A stretch of 64,000 nt of DNA from Hafnia alvei (GCF_964063325.1 NZ_OZ061315.1:186001-250000), one strand, 5' to 3'; numbered from the stretch's first letter, positions 34,592-44,054 are shown. The notes: generated by a model not told the origin, from the letters alone. Program-made: numbers and translations.

Positions 34592-36946
34592 ATGTCTGAG
34601 CACATTCACCATTCACATGGAACCGACCCTACACACGAGCATAGTCATAACCATGCAAGTTCTTCATGCGGCTGCGGTCACAGCCACAGTAAAACCCAAC
34701 ATGGTTGCTGTTCTGATAAAACTGTATCGCAAGATAGCCATGGCAGCTCGGTTTCTTCCTCTTCTTCTGAGGGCGATAGCTGTTGTAGCGGCGGTCATTG
34801 CCACGACGATGGCGATGATGAGGACGAACACCCCTCGGCACCTCCACTCACTCCACCACCGATAGGCAGTCAGCGTTTTAGTTGGAAAATCCGCGGTATG
34901 GATTGTCCTAGCTGTGCCAAAAAGATAGAAACTGCGGTGGGGGGCATTCCCGGCGTGGAGCGCGCCGCCGTGCTGTTTGCCACTGAAAAACTGGTTGTTG
35001 ATGCGGGGCATGACGTTAGCCAAAAAGTACAAGCTGCGGTGGAAAAAGCCGGTTTTGTGTTACTTGGTGCAGGTGGCACGAAAACTCAGCCTGAAAATGG
35101 TTTTTGGAAAGAATACGGTCTGTTGATCTCGTTAGTGGTCATGATGATCGTCAGCTATGGCATTGAACAGATTAGCCCAGCATTAGGCCGTATCGCCTTT
35201 ATTGCCACCACGTTAGTTGGTTTGGCTCCGGTGGTTCGGCAGGCATGGAACCTGACGCGTAGCGGTACGCCATTTGCGATTGAAACCTTAATGAGCATTG
35301 CCGCAATTGGCGCACTGTTTATTGGTGCGACCGAAGAAGCCGCGATGGTGCTGCTGTTGTTTATGATCGGCGAACTCTTAGAGTCTTACGCCGCGAGCCG
35401 CGCACGTAAAGGTGTAACGGCGCTTATGGCGCTGGTGCCGGAAGACGCCGTCGTGGTTGAAAACGGCAAGCGTAGAACGGTTGCGGTGTCGTCGCTGATG
35501 CCGGGGCAAATTATCGAAGTTGCGCCGGGCGCACGTATGCCAGCAGATGCCGAGTTGCTGGCGGATGGCATTAGCTTTGATGAAAGCGCATTGACCGGTG
35601 AGTCGGTGCCGGTTGAACGCCAAAGTGGAGAGAAAGTGGCCGCGGGGTCGCTGGTTGTGGATCGCGTATGTCAGCTTCGTGTGGTATCGGAACCGGGCAA
35701 TAATGCGATTGACCGCATCCTTCACCTGATTGAAGAAGCGGATGAGCGCCGAGCACCTATTGAGCGTTTCCTCGATCGCTTCAGCCGGTATTACACGCCC
35801 GCGATTATGTTGTTCTCGCTGTTGGTAATTTTGGTACCGCCGCTGTTGTTTGCCCAGCCTTGGGATACTTGGATTTATCGCGGCCTGACTATGTTACTGA
35901 TTGGCTGCCCATGTGCCTTGGTCATTTCGACTCCGGCAGCCATTACCTCGGGTCTGGCCGCAGCAACGCGCCGTGGTGCATTAATTAAAGGCGGGGCTGC
36001 GCTGGAACAGCTGGGAAGGGTTACCACCATTGCTTTCGACAAAACCGGAACGCTGACGCAGGGAACGCCGCAGGTAACAGACGTTGTTGCTTTGTCAGGG
36101 ATCAACACCGATCAGATTTTGACGTTAGCCGCTGCGGTTGAAGTGGGCTCGCATCATCCTTTGGCGCAGGCGATTGTCCGTAATGTTGCTGATAAAAAAT
36201 TAGCCATGCTAACTGCCGACGATCGTCAGGCGAAGGCGGGTGTTGGGGTTGAGGGCGTGGTTAATGGCGATCGGGTTCAGGTGATGGCGCCGACTAAGCT
36301 GCCGCAGGATGCCTTGAGCGAAGATGCACTTGCGCAGATCCATGCGTTAGAAAGCGCGGGGAAAACCGTGGTGGTGGTTATTCAAGCACTGCAACCTATT
36401 GGCGTTATTGCATTAAGTGACACCTTACGCGCAGACGCCGTGGAGGCTTTGGCGCAGTTGAAACAGATGGGGATCAGCGGCGTGATGCTAACCGGTGATA
36501 ATCCGCGCGCAGCGGCGGCTATCGCCAGCAAGCTCGGGATTGAATTCCGCGCCGGTCTGCTGCCTGCTGATAAGGTGGATGCTTTAACGGCGCTCAGCCA
36601 AAAAGCGGATACGGCAATGGTCGGTGACGGCATTAACGATGCGCCTGCTATGAAGGCCGCGAGTATTGGGATTGCAATGGGTAGCGGCTCAGATGTGGCG
36701 CTCGAAACGGCTGATGCCGCGCTAACGCATAACCGCCTAACCGGATTGCCGGAAATCATCGCGCTGTCGCGCGCGACACATGCCAATATTCGACAGAATA
36801 TCACCATTGCGCTGGGGCTAAAGGCGGTGTTTATGGTGACAAGCTTGTTAGGATTGACGGGGTTATGGCTGGCCGTTTTAGCGGATTCTGGCGCAACGGC
36901 CTTGGTTACCGCGAATGCTTTAAGATTATTAAGAAAGTCGAAGTAA
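34592..36946 (+). CDS. zntA: Zn(II)/Cd(II)/Pb(II)-exporting P1B-type ATPase ZntA
   Basis: A 784-residue inner-membrane metal exporter. The first ~85 residues are rich in metal ligands (15 His and 7 Cys by my count), an extension of about 50 residues relative to E. coli ZntA. An HMA domain with GMDCPSC follows (~residue 104), then eight membrane helices. Core motifs: CPCALVIS (TM6), phosphorylation site DKTGTLT, MVGDGINDAPAM, and the TM8 aspartate in VLADSGATALVTANA. Its promoter has the ZntR layout. Terminator follows at 36979. Confidence 0.95.
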   Translation: MSEHIHHSHGTDPTHEHSHNHASSSCGCGHSHSKTQHGCCSDKTVSQDSHGSSVSSSSSEGDSCCSGGHCHDDGDDEDEHPSAPPLTPPPIGSQRFSWKIRGMDCPSCAKKIETAVGGIPGVERAAVLFATEKLVVDAGHDVSQKVQAAVEKAGFVLLGAGGTKTQPENGFWKEYGLLISLVVMMIVSYGIEQISPALGRIAFIATTLVGLAPVVRQAWNLTRSGTPFAIETLMSIAAIGALFIGATEEAAMVLLLFMIGELLESYAASRARKGVTALMALVPEDAVVVENGKRRTVAVSSLMPGQIIEVAPGARMPADAELLADGISFDESALTGESVPVERQSGEKVAAGSLVVDRVCQLRVVSEPGNNAIDRILHLIEEADERRAPIERFLDRFSRYYTPAIMLFSLLVILVPPLLFAQPWDTWIYRGLTMLLIGCPCALVISTPAAITSGLAAATRRGALIKGGAALEQLGRVTTIAFDKTGTLTQGTPQVTDVVALSGINTDQILTLAAAVEVGSHHPLAQAIVRNVADKKLAMLTADDRQAKAGVGVEGVVNGDRVQVMAPTKLPQDALSEDALAQIHALESAGKTVVVVIQALQPIGVIALSDTLRADAVEALAQLKQMGISGVMLTGDNPRAAAAIASKLGIEFRAGLLPADKVDALTALSQKADTAMVGDGINDAPAMKAASIGIAMGSGSDVALETADAALTHNRLTGLPEIIALSRATHANIRQNITIALGLKAVFMVTSLLGLTGLWLAVLADSGATALVTANALRLLRKSK

Positions 36947-36978
36947 CGTAATAACGCCCTGTTATTACAAGAAAATAA

Positions 36979-37008
36979 ATCGCGGCTAAAGTCTTTTTTA
37001 GCCGCGAT
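36979..37008 (+). terminator. Terminator after zntA
   Basis: A perfect 12-bp stem (ATCGCGGCTAAA / TTTAGCCGCGAT) with a short T-containing loop, 33 bases after zntA. Confidence 0.7.
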
Positions 37009-37138
37009 GCGCATTTTATGACTTACGATACCCACATAGTTTATTGGTATACTCGCTCGGTTTTTAGTCCGAGTTAACTCGTTTTTCGTATTTAATCGAG
37101 CAAACAATTCACGAATTTAATACAAGCCAAATAAAAAA

Positions 37139-38245
37139 ATGAAGAAATCCACTCTGCTAGCGCTGGTTCCAGCAGCGATGATGTCATCTTTTGCTTTTGC
37201 TGATCTGCCCGCGAGCGATGATGCAACTCAAACACTTATCGATCAGGCATCAACACCACAATTCCTCTCAAAATCAAAAGTGACCGATTCGAAAAAGCAA
37301 AGTCTTGCGACAACCAAGCAGGTGAATGACAAGAGCGCCGCGAAACAGGAATCTTCTTTCTTACCTTTCTGGGGGGATGAGGCGAGAGCGTTGGGCTATG
37401 AATTGCCTGAGCCTTTTGGTGTTAGCGTCAACTATATGAATATACGCCAGAACATTGATGTTGATAGCATTAATTTCAGCGGATTGGGATTAGGTACAGG
37501 GAGCCATTTCATCGCGTTTCCTTCTAATCTGTTTGATATAAAAGTGGGTAAAACTCGTCAAAAAAGCAAAACAGAGACGATGAAGTTGGATGCGTGGGTG
37601 CTGCCTTTTATGAACGTCTACGGCATTATTGGGCATACCAAGGGAAGCTCGTTATCTAATGTTTCGGTGGATTCCGATCCTTCTAATTTTAAAGGGCTGA
37701 ATAAAATCATATCTAGCGTTATTCATGGTATGAATCAGAATGGAACACTAAAAGATATTGATTTTAAACTGGATTTCAAAGGTACCACTTATGGCGCAGG
37801 TACGACGCTGGTGGGCGGCTACGGCAACTGGTTCAGTATGGTGGATTTGAACTATACCCAGACTCGTTTTGATATTCTTGATGGTAGTATTGATGCCTTC
37901 ACGGCCTCTCCGCGCGTAGGCTACCGCTTCACTCTGCCGGCCATTGACATGCTGAATATGGGGCCAAGCAAGCTTAATGTCTGGGTTGGGACGATGTATC
38001 AGGATGTGCAACAAGAATTCAAAGGCAATCTGAATGATTTAAATATGCCTGCAGAGTTGCAGCAGTTGATGAATTTGGCAAATGAAGACGGCAAAGGCCG
38101 CTTTGACGTCAAACAGCACCTGCAATCGCCTTGGAACGTTCTAGTCGGGGCACAGTATGAGATTACCCGCAACTTCAATGTCCTGACTGAAATCGGTTTT
38201 GCTGAACGTAATAGCTTCTTCGTATCCGGTGAGTACCGCTTCTAA
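37139..38245 (+). CDS. Predicted outer-membrane beta-barrel protein, function unknown
   Basis: I do not recognise this protein. The 368-residue precursor has a signal peptide (residues ~1-21, FAFA/DLPA), then a ~50-residue polar linker rich in Lys/Gln/Ser, followed by a part with alternating aromatic strands typical of a barrel (SFLPFWGDEARALGYELPEPFG, SVNYMNIRQNI, WFSMVDLNYTQTRFD). It ends in YRF, the C-terminal Phe that outer-membrane barrels use for assembly. The stop overlaps the next ORF start (TAATG), so it is the first gene of a coupled three-gene outer-membrane cluster. Confidence 0.65.
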   Translation: MKKSTLLALVPAAMMSSFAFADLPASDDATQTLIDQASTPQFLSKSKVTDSKKQSLATTKQVNDKSAAKQESSFLPFWGDEARALGYELPEPFGVSVNYMNIRQNIDVDSINFSGLGLGTGSHFIAFPSNLFDIKVGKTRQKSKTETMKLDAWVLPFMNVYGIIGHTKGSSLSNVSVDSDPSNFKGLNKIISSVIHGMNQNGTLKDIDFKLDFKGTTYGAGTTLVGGYGNWFSMVDLNYTQTRFDILDGSIDAFTASPRVGYRFTLPAIDMLNMGPSKLNVWVGTMYQDVQQEFKGNLNDLNMPAELQQLMNLANEDGKGRFDVKQHLQSPWNVLVGAQYEITRNFNVLTEIGFAERNSFFVSGEYRF

Positions 38246-39387
38246 TGCGTCGCGTTGGCGGGCTTTGGCTCGTGGCTTGCCTTAGTATTTCTTCTTTTGC
38301 ACGGGCAGGAGATCTCCTGCCGTCGCGTCAGCAGGTGGATGGCTGGTTAAAAGGGCTCGGTTCGGACAACCAGTTTAACCCTGATAAAGGTATTGATTGG
38401 GGCGTGATGCCGGGCCCCTTTTATACGCCAGAGTTAGGGTTGGGCGTAGGCATGGCCGTAGTTGGCATGTATCGTCCGGACAAACACGATCACGTTAGCC
38501 AAAACTCAACGCTTTCGCTGAGCGGATTCGCCAGTTCTACCGGCGCTTTCGGCTTAGGTTTAGAGAACTACAGCTTTTTTGCTGACGATGCATGGCGCTT
38601 TTATCTCAGCGGCGCACTCAACGATATGCCGACCTACTATTGGGGAACGGGATTTAGTGCTGGCCGCAATAATGACGATAAACAGAAATACACCTCGCAG
38701 GAATTCAGCGCTAAGCCCGATCTGCTCTACCGAATTGCGCCTAACACCTATTTAGGTCTTGGCTGGTCATTTTCTTCTGTCCATGCCGCATCGATTCAAG
38801 ATAAAGATCGCGGAACGCTAGAGCGCGAAAAAGCGGGTACTTCGGTGCTGAGCTCGGGCGCTAGCGCAACGTTTACCTACGACACCCGCGATTTTGTTTC
38901 CAATCCCCGGCATGGTCAGTTAGTGAATTTAACCTATACCTATTATGCTCCAGGGCTTGGCAGTGATACCCGTTTTGATTCTTTGGATACTCGCTATGCA
39001 CTTTACCATGCGCTAGATGACAAAAATGTGCTGGCGTGGGAGATTGATGGTCGCTTCACGCAGGGCGATGTTCCATGGAATATGCTGCCGTTGCTGGGCA
39101 GCAATAATCGGATGCGTGGTTATTACGAAGGGCGTTACCGCGATCGAAACGTGGTGAGTACGCAAATCGAATATCGACGAAAGCTAGATTGGCGTCATGG
39201 TGTTGTTGGCTGGCTGGGGACAGGCACCATGGGGCCAAATACGCGAGATTTAGGCCAAAGCGCATGGCTACCTTCGGTGGGCGTGGGCTATCGTTTTGAA
39301 TTTAAGCCGCGTATGAACGTTCGTCTCGATCTTGGCGTTGGTAAAGGCAGTACGGGATTCTATTTTCAGGTAGGGGAAGCCTTTTGA
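38245..39387 (+). CDS. Omp85/BamA-like outer-membrane barrel without POTRA domains
   Basis: A 380-residue precursor with a signal peptide (about residues 1-21, SFARA/GDLL). It resembles the barrel half of the Omp85 superfamily (bacterial surface antigen): the loop-6 signature is seen as NNRMRGYYEGRYRDRN (~residue 288), and the end GFYFQVGEAF has the C-terminal Phe. No POTRA repeats precede the barrel, so it cannot be a full BamA/TamA. It overlaps both neighbours (TAATG start; TTTGA end), implying translational coupling. Role unknown; it may help insert or work with the barrel encoded by the first gene. Confidence 0.75.
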   Translation: MRRVGGLWLVACLSISSFARAGDLLPSRQQVDGWLKGLGSDNQFNPDKGIDWGVMPGPFYTPELGLGVGMAVVGMYRPDKHDHVSQNSTLSLSGFASSTGAFGLGLENYSFFADDAWRFYLSGALNDMPTYYWGTGFSAGRNNDDKQKYTSQEFSAKPDLLYRIAPNTYLGLGWSFSSVHAASIQDKDRGTLEREKAGTSVLSSGASATFTYDTRDFVSNPRHGQLVNLTYTYYAPGLGSDTRFDSLDTRYALYHALDDKNVLAWEIDGRFTQGDVPWNMLPLLGSNNRMRGYYEGRYRDRNVVSTQIEYRRKLDWRHGVVGWLGTGTMGPNTRDLGQSAWLPSVGVGYRFEFKPRMNVRLDLGVGKGSTGFYFQVGEAF

Positions 39388-40523
39388 ACATTGTACTCAA
39401 ATATGGATTATCGAGTCTGATCTTGCTGACATCTGCCTGCTCAGCGAACGTCAAATTGCCGATTACGCCTGATCTATCAACGGCGCCTCAGCAGAGCGCT
39501 ACGCGTGTGTGGCCAACGGTTGAGCGACTTTCTGCCCCCGATGGATTACGTCCGTGCTGTGCTTTTGGCTATAACTTAAAAGCACAGGCGCTGGGGATCC
39601 CCGTGCCCTTTTATCAGCTCAATAACGTGGTAGAAGCTGATTCGTTAGGCGAGCACCATTATAACGACAGTCTGTTTGGTGCGGTTGCCAATCTGATGGG
39701 GGTCAGCAGCGAGCAAGATGGCTTGCTATACACCACGCAGGGTGGATTTATCGATATTGCGCATGTGCGTGATACGGCGGATATGACGCTCTATCTGTTC
39801 AGCCATATTTGGCCGCAGCTGGGTCAGGCGCAAACGATCGAGCTCAGCCAAGAACTTGCTAAACGCAAAATCACGCTGTTTGCATTCACGCCTCCGCAGG
39901 ATGAAGCCGAGCGCTTTACGTTGGCTGCTTATCTCTCTAGCTATTTAGCGTTCCAAGTAGCCGCGTGGCACGAAATTGCTCAGTGGTATGGTTTTGAATC
40001 TGTTCCCGGATTTTCAGAGGGAATTTCTGCTTTTTCGCCGGAAGATCTCTATTCGAACTTAGTTGGCGCCCGTTTGGCAACGTCGCTGATATTGCAGGGA
40101 CATACGGCCTCGGTAGCGCAGTTTAATGTGGCGATGCAAACGATTCTGCCCGATGCGTTGCATCGTCTAGGTGCGGTTGACGCCAACGACACGCGTTTTC
40201 AATTCGATATGCTGGATGGCAATTGGTGGAATAGTCATCGTGCGGTGCCGGAGAAATTTCTGGTGTTGAAACGTAACTATCAAACGGAAGACGATCGCGT
40301 TCCTACGCCGGTGCCTAGCGAGCAGGCAAAGCCGCTGCGTTTACAGCTTCCCAGCGAGTGGGCAGGCTTGGAGATGCAAGCCTTGGGAGAACTTCAGCTT
40401 TGGCCCGGTCGTTCTATGAAGCAACTGCCTGCGCCTGCCAAATACTATACTTTCCGTGATTTTCCAGCCTTGGCGCTTCATGCCAGAGTTGAGGATGCCG
40501 TGGATTTGAGCGCGCAAAAATAG
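39384..40523 (+). CDS. Lipoprotein with DUF4056-like domain
   Basis: A 379-residue protein starting with TTG in the overlap TTTGA with the previous stop. The signal SLILLTSAC ends in a lipobox (TSAC), so it is probably a lipoprotein of the outer or inner membrane. The mature part resembles DUF4056 proteins as far as I can tell. AWHEIAQWYGF (~residue 196) has a helix with His-Glu, but this is not an HExxH metallopeptidase motif. No function is known. It is last in the three-gene outer-membrane operon, followed by a terminator. Confidence 0.65.
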   Translation: MNIVLKYGLSSLILLTSACSANVKLPITPDLSTAPQQSATRVWPTVERLSAPDGLRPCCAFGYNLKAQALGIPVPFYQLNNVVEADSLGEHHYNDSLFGAVANLMGVSSEQDGLLYTTQGGFIDIAHVRDTADMTLYLFSHIWPQLGQAQTIELSQELAKRKITLFAFTPPQDEAERFTLAAYLSSYLAFQVAAWHEIAQWYGFESVPGFSEGISAFSPEDLYSNLVGARLATSLILQGHTASVAQFNVAMQTILPDALHRLGAVDANDTRFQFDMLDGNWWNSHRAVPEKFLVLKRNYQTEDDRVPTPVPSEQAKPLRLQLPSEWAGLEMQALGELQLWPGRSMKQLPAPAKYYTFRDFPALALHARVEDAVDLSAQK

Positions 40524-40540
40524 TAGAGAGATGAAGCTAA

Positions 40541-40567
40541 AGGGACGTAAGCGTGCGTCCCTTTTTT
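40541..40567 (+). terminator. Terminator after the DUF4056-like gene
   Basis: A 7-bp stem (AGGGACG / CGTCCCT) followed by TTTTTT. It separates the outer-membrane operon from the quinone reductase. Confidence 0.8.
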
Positions 40568-40582
40568 GCAATGTTTAGCCGA

Positions 40583-41179
40583 TTAATTTGCTGTTTCGTC
40601 AATCACTTCGCGAGCGATAGCGAACAGCGATTGGTAATGACTCTCGCGATCGGCAATGTCTTCTTCAACGCCTATGGTGTTGTAGAGGAAAGTAATTTTA
40701 GTGTCCTCAACGCCTAAGTAGCTGCCACAGCTGATGAGAAAATCGGTGATGTTTTTTTCCCAACCGTATTTCACAAAGCCTGATTGCGAGCCGCCAACCA
40801 ACGCCACCCAACGAATTTTTTTCGCCGGAAACCCTTTCCCGCCGTAGGCTAGGCCATGGTTCCAAACGCGATCCATATACCCTTTAATCATGGCCGGATA
40901 GCTGTACCACCACAGTGGGAAGACAACCACCAGCGTGTCGTGACCTTCCAGTTCGCTATACAGCTGATGCACGTCAGGTGAGTATTGTTTATTTGGATTT
41001 TCCCAGTCCGGCTCATCTTCAACGCCTAGCACAGGATTAAACCCTCGGCGGTAAAGGTCGAGCGTAGTGACGCCGATAGCATGATGGGCGGCTTGGCTTT
41101 GCATGGCCTCAACAATATGCGCGGTCAATGAGTCAGCGCGAGGATGCGCCCATACAATATACATTTTCTCTGATTTCAT
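40583..41179 (-). CDS. NAD(P)H quinone oxidoreductase, flavodoxin-fold
   Basis: A 198-residue cytoplasmic flavoprotein of the NQO/MdaB type (flavodoxin-like fold). FPLWWYSYPAMIKGYMDRV (~residues 88-106) and the N-terminal VWAHPRADSLTAHI are family signatures for FMN/FAD and quinone or nitro-compound reduction. It diverges from a LysR-family regulator 102 bases away, which is the usual arrangement for regulated quinone reductases. An orthologue in E. coli was not identified with certainty. Confidence 0.85.
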   Translation of the reverse strand: MKSEKMYIVWAHPRADSLTAHIVEAMQSQAAHHAIGVTTLDLYRRGFNPVLGVEDEPDWENPNKQYSPDVHQLYSELEGHDTLVVVFPLWWYSYPAMIKGYMDRVWNHGLAYGGKGFPAKKIRWVALVGGSQSGFVKYGWEKNITDFLISCGSYLGVEDTKITFLYNTIGVEEDIADRESHYQSLFAIAREVIDETAN

Positions 41180-41280
41180 GGAGTTATCTCAATCTCTTAA
41201 GGTGTGGCTGACACTTTACGAGGGAAAGATAATTGTGTAAAAGTGAGTATTTGAGATAGGTTGATGAAGGATTTTCACTA

Positions 41281-42165
41281 ATGCGGCTGAACTTTTCCGA
41301 TTTTGCCCCGTTCATCGTTGTGGCGCGGCATAAAAGCTTTCGTGCGGCGGGAGATGAGCTTGGCTTGTCACCTTCTGCAATAAGTCATGCGATTAAGCAG
41401 CTTGAGCAGCGGCTCAAAATCCGGCTATTCAACCGCACCACACGCAGCGTTGCGCTGACCGAAGCGGGCAAGAGTTTATATGATCGAATGCGCCCCGCGT
41501 TTGATGAAATCAATACCATGCTTGATGAAGTGAACTGCTTTCGTGATTTGCCCATGGGGACATTAAAAATTAATGCTGCACGTGTGGCAGCCAAGCTGTT
41601 CTTGATTCCGTTGGTGGTGGGTTTTTCACGTCAGTATCCTGATATCAAAGTAGAAATCACCACCGATGATAAGCTGGCAGATATCGTGGGAGAGGCCTTT
41701 GACGCAGGAGTTCGCCCCAGTGCGATTGTGGAAAAAGATATGATCGCCATTCCTATTGGCCCACCGGTTAAGTTTGTCGTGGTCGCTACGCCGGACTATT
41801 TCGCCCAGCATGGAAAACCCAGTCACCCACGTGAACTGGTGGATCATCAGAGCGTTATATTTCGTTTTCCCAGCGGGCGGCCTTACCACTGGGAATTTGT
41901 TGGGCCTGAAGGAAAGCTAGAGGTCGCCCCCAACGGTAATATTATTTTGGACGACGTAGATACGATGTTGGATGCCACTTTGCTCGGGGCGGGTATTGCC
42001 TTTTTGTATTATGACCAAGTGAAATCTCATCTTGAAAGCGGCCAGTTGGTTTCCGTGCTCGACGAATGGTTACCGGAGCAGCCAGGATTTCAGCTGTACT
42101 ACCCGAGTCGGCAATACATGACCTGCGGCTTGCGTGCCTTTGTCGATTATATTAAATCCTCTTGA
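41281..42165 (+). CDS. LysR-family transcriptional regulator
   Basis: A 294-residue regulator. The N-terminal winged helix is seen in FIVVARHKSFRAAGDELGLSPSAISHAIKQLEQRL (residues ~12-47, in parts), and a periplasmic-binding-like effector domain follows (~90-290). It diverges from the quinone reductase, so that gene is the likely target, with an unknown inducer (perhaps a quinone or aromatic compound). An internal LysR site was not identified in the 101-base gap. Confidence 0.88.
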   Translation: MRLNFSDFAPFIVVARHKSFRAAGDELGLSPSAISHAIKQLEQRLKIRLFNRTTRSVALTEAGKSLYDRMRPAFDEINTMLDEVNCFRDLPMGTLKINAARVAAKLFLIPLVVGFSRQYPDIKVEITTDDKLADIVGEAFDAGVRPSAIVEKDMIAIPIGPPVKFVVVATPDYFAQHGKPSHPRELVDHQSVIFRFPSGRPYHWEFVGPEGKLEVAPNGNIILDDVDTMLDATLLGAGIAFLYYDQVKSHLESGQLVSVLDEWLPEQPGFQLYYPSRQYMTCGLRAFVDYIKSS

Positions 42166-42268
42166 ACGAATGGCTGAAAATTATTCAGTTGTAAACCTAC
42201 TTCGCCCAACATTCATGCGCGTCCTTGAGTAGAATTGCTGCCTAAATCTGCAATGGGCAAAAGACTTC

Positions 42269-43138
42269 GTGATTTTATTACTTCTCACCACCGTATTGTG
42301 GGCATTTTCATTCAGCTTGATTGGGGTTTATCTGGCCGGTCAGGTTGATGGTTGGTTTGCGGTATTAGTGCGAGTGGCGCTTGCTGCGCTGGTCTTTTTA
42401 CCCTTCTTGCGCTGGCGTGGGGTACAAGCCAAACAGGCTTTGCTGTATATGGCGCTCGGTGCCTGCCAGCTGGGAGTGATGTACCTGTTTTACTACCAGT
42501 CTTTCTTGTATCTCTCGGTACCAGAAGTTCTGCTGTTTACCATCATGACGCCGATTTACGTCACGCTGATCTACGATCTGATGCAGGGAAATCGGCTGCG
42601 TTGGGGATATTTATTCAGCGCGCTGCTGGCGGTTTTAGGGGCGCTGATTATTCGCTATAACCCGTTAAGCCCTCAGTTTTTACTCGGTTTTGCTCTGATT
42701 CAGGGCGCTAATATTTGTTTTGCGATAGGTCAGGTCGGCTATAAGCGCGTGATGGAAATCAGCCCTATGCCGCAGCGCAACGCGTTTTCATGGTTCTATT
42801 TGGGGGCGCTTTGTATCGCTTTACCGGCGTGGCTGCTGTTTGGTCATCATCAGATGATGCCCACCACGGGATTACAGTGGGGGATTTTGATTTGGCTTGG
42901 CGTGGGGGCTTCCGGTATGGGCTACTTCATGTGGAACTATGGGGCGACGCAGGTGGATGCCGGTACGTTAGCCATCATGAATAACGTGCTGATCCCGGCG
43001 GGGCTGCTGGTTAATCTGGCGATCTGGCAGCAGCACCCGGACTGGATCAGGCTGATTGCTGGTGGCGCGGTGATTGCGCTTTCTCTATGGGTGCACCGTC
43101 GATGGATTGTTCGTCGTGAGATAAAGCATCACGGGTGA
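42269..43138 (+). CDS. yigM: EamA-family transporter YigM (biotin uptake type)
   Basis: A 289-residue inner-membrane protein with about ten hydrophobic helices, the expected neighbour of metR. E. coli YigM is a biotin transporter. It starts with GTG; upstream codons in frame offer only non-standard starts. Two EamA repeats are visible (VLWAFSFSLIGVYLAGQVDGW and MGYFMWNYGATQVDAGTL). Its last 92 bases overlap the 3' end of metR, tail to tail. Confidence 0.87.
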   Translation: MILLLLTTVLWAFSFSLIGVYLAGQVDGWFAVLVRVALAALVFLPFLRWRGVQAKQALLYMALGACQLGVMYLFYYQSFLYLSVPEVLLFTIMTPIYVTLIYDLMQGNRLRWGYLFSALLAVLGALIIRYNPLSPQFLLGFALIQGANICFAIGQVGYKRVMEISPMPQRNAFSWFYLGALCIALPAWLLFGHHQMMPTTGLQWGILIWLGVGASGMGYFMWNYGATQVDAGTLAIMNNVLIPAGLLVNLAIWQQHPDWIRLIAGGAVIALSLWVHRRWIVRREIKHHG

Positions 43139-44054
43139 CTTTGCCGTGATAGACCTGCGCATCGCGTACGAACGGCAGATGCTCACAGGCATGACGGCGG
43201 GCGGAATCAATAAAGGCTTCGGTAACGGGCTGATTTTGCTCACCGTCGCGAACCGCAGAGTATAAACGGCTCCACAAACCGTCACCGAGAGGCTTGGTGA
43301 CAACTAAGCCTTGGCGTTCCACATTTTCTACTACCCAATGCGGTAGTGCTGCAATGCCCATCCGCGCCGCAACCATTTGAATCAGCAACAGCGTGTTATC
43401 CACACTTTTCAGCGCAGGCGTGACCCCCGCTGGCTGTAGGAAGTGGCGCCATACGTCTAGGCGTTGGCGTTGCACCGGATAAATCAGCAACGTTTCATCG
43501 GCTAAATCCTGCGGCGTTATTTCAGCTTTACCTGCCAAAGGATGATCGGGTGAAAGCACCAACCGAACCTCATAGTCAAACATCGGCGTGTAATGCAAAT
43601 GGCTGCGCGGCAAGATGTCTGACGTCATAACCAGATCCAATTCACCTTGTTGCAGCGCCGGTTGGGGATCGAAGGTGACGCCCGAGTGGAAATCGACGGA
43701 AACATCCGGCCAGTGTTCACGGAATTTATCTAGCGCTGGGGTAAGCCATTGGATACAGCTATGGCATTCGATGGCGATGCGCAGCGCACTTTGGTGTGGC
43801 TCGTTGCAGGCTTTCAACGCCTGTTGGATCTGCGGCAAAACCTGTTCTGCCAATCTCAACATAATCTCACCCTGCACGGTAAAACGCAGTGGCTGGCTTT
43901 TGCGTACAAATAAGCGATAGCCCAAACGTTCCTCTAAATCACTGAACTGATGTGAAAGGGCGGACTGCGTTTGATGCAGTTGCGCTGCCGCAGCGGCTAA
44001 CGAGCCCGTATTTCTCAGAGCCTGTAGCGTCCTTAAGTGTTTCAGTTCGATCAT
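43047..44054 (-). CDS. metR: Methionine biosynthesis regulator MetR (LysR family)
   Basis: A LysR-family activator of metE and other met genes that responds to homocysteine. The 335 residues align along their length with E. coli MetR (317), starting MIELKHLRTLQALRN, with the helix-turn-helix in GSLAAAAAQLHQTQSALSHQ. The C-terminal tail (about the last 30 residues) extends past E. coli and is encoded on the strand opposite the yigM end, an overlap of 92 bases. Divergent from metE with MetJ boxes between. Confidence 0.95.
   Translation of the reverse strand: MIELKHLRTLQALRNTGSLAAAAAQLHQTQSALSHQFSDLEERLGYRLFVRKSQPLRFTVQGEIMLRLAEQVLPQIQQALKACNEPHQSALRIAIECHSCIQWLTPALDKFREHWPDVSVDFHSGVTFDPQPALQQGELDLVMTSDILPRSHLHYTPMFDYEVRLVLSPDHPLAGKAEITPQDLADETLLIYPVQRQRLDVWRHFLQPAGVTPALKSVDNTLLLIQMVAARMGIAALPHWVVENVERQGLVVTKPLGDGLWSRLYSAVRDGEQNQPVTEAFIDSARRHACEHLPFVRDAQVYHGKVTRDALSHDEQSIDGAPIEKAQSPRHQQSA

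Noticed and set aside
39981..40010. Metallopeptidase motif in the DUF4056-like lipoprotein
   Set aside because: The stretch AWHEIAQWYG has HE but not the HExxH spacing needed for zinc binding.
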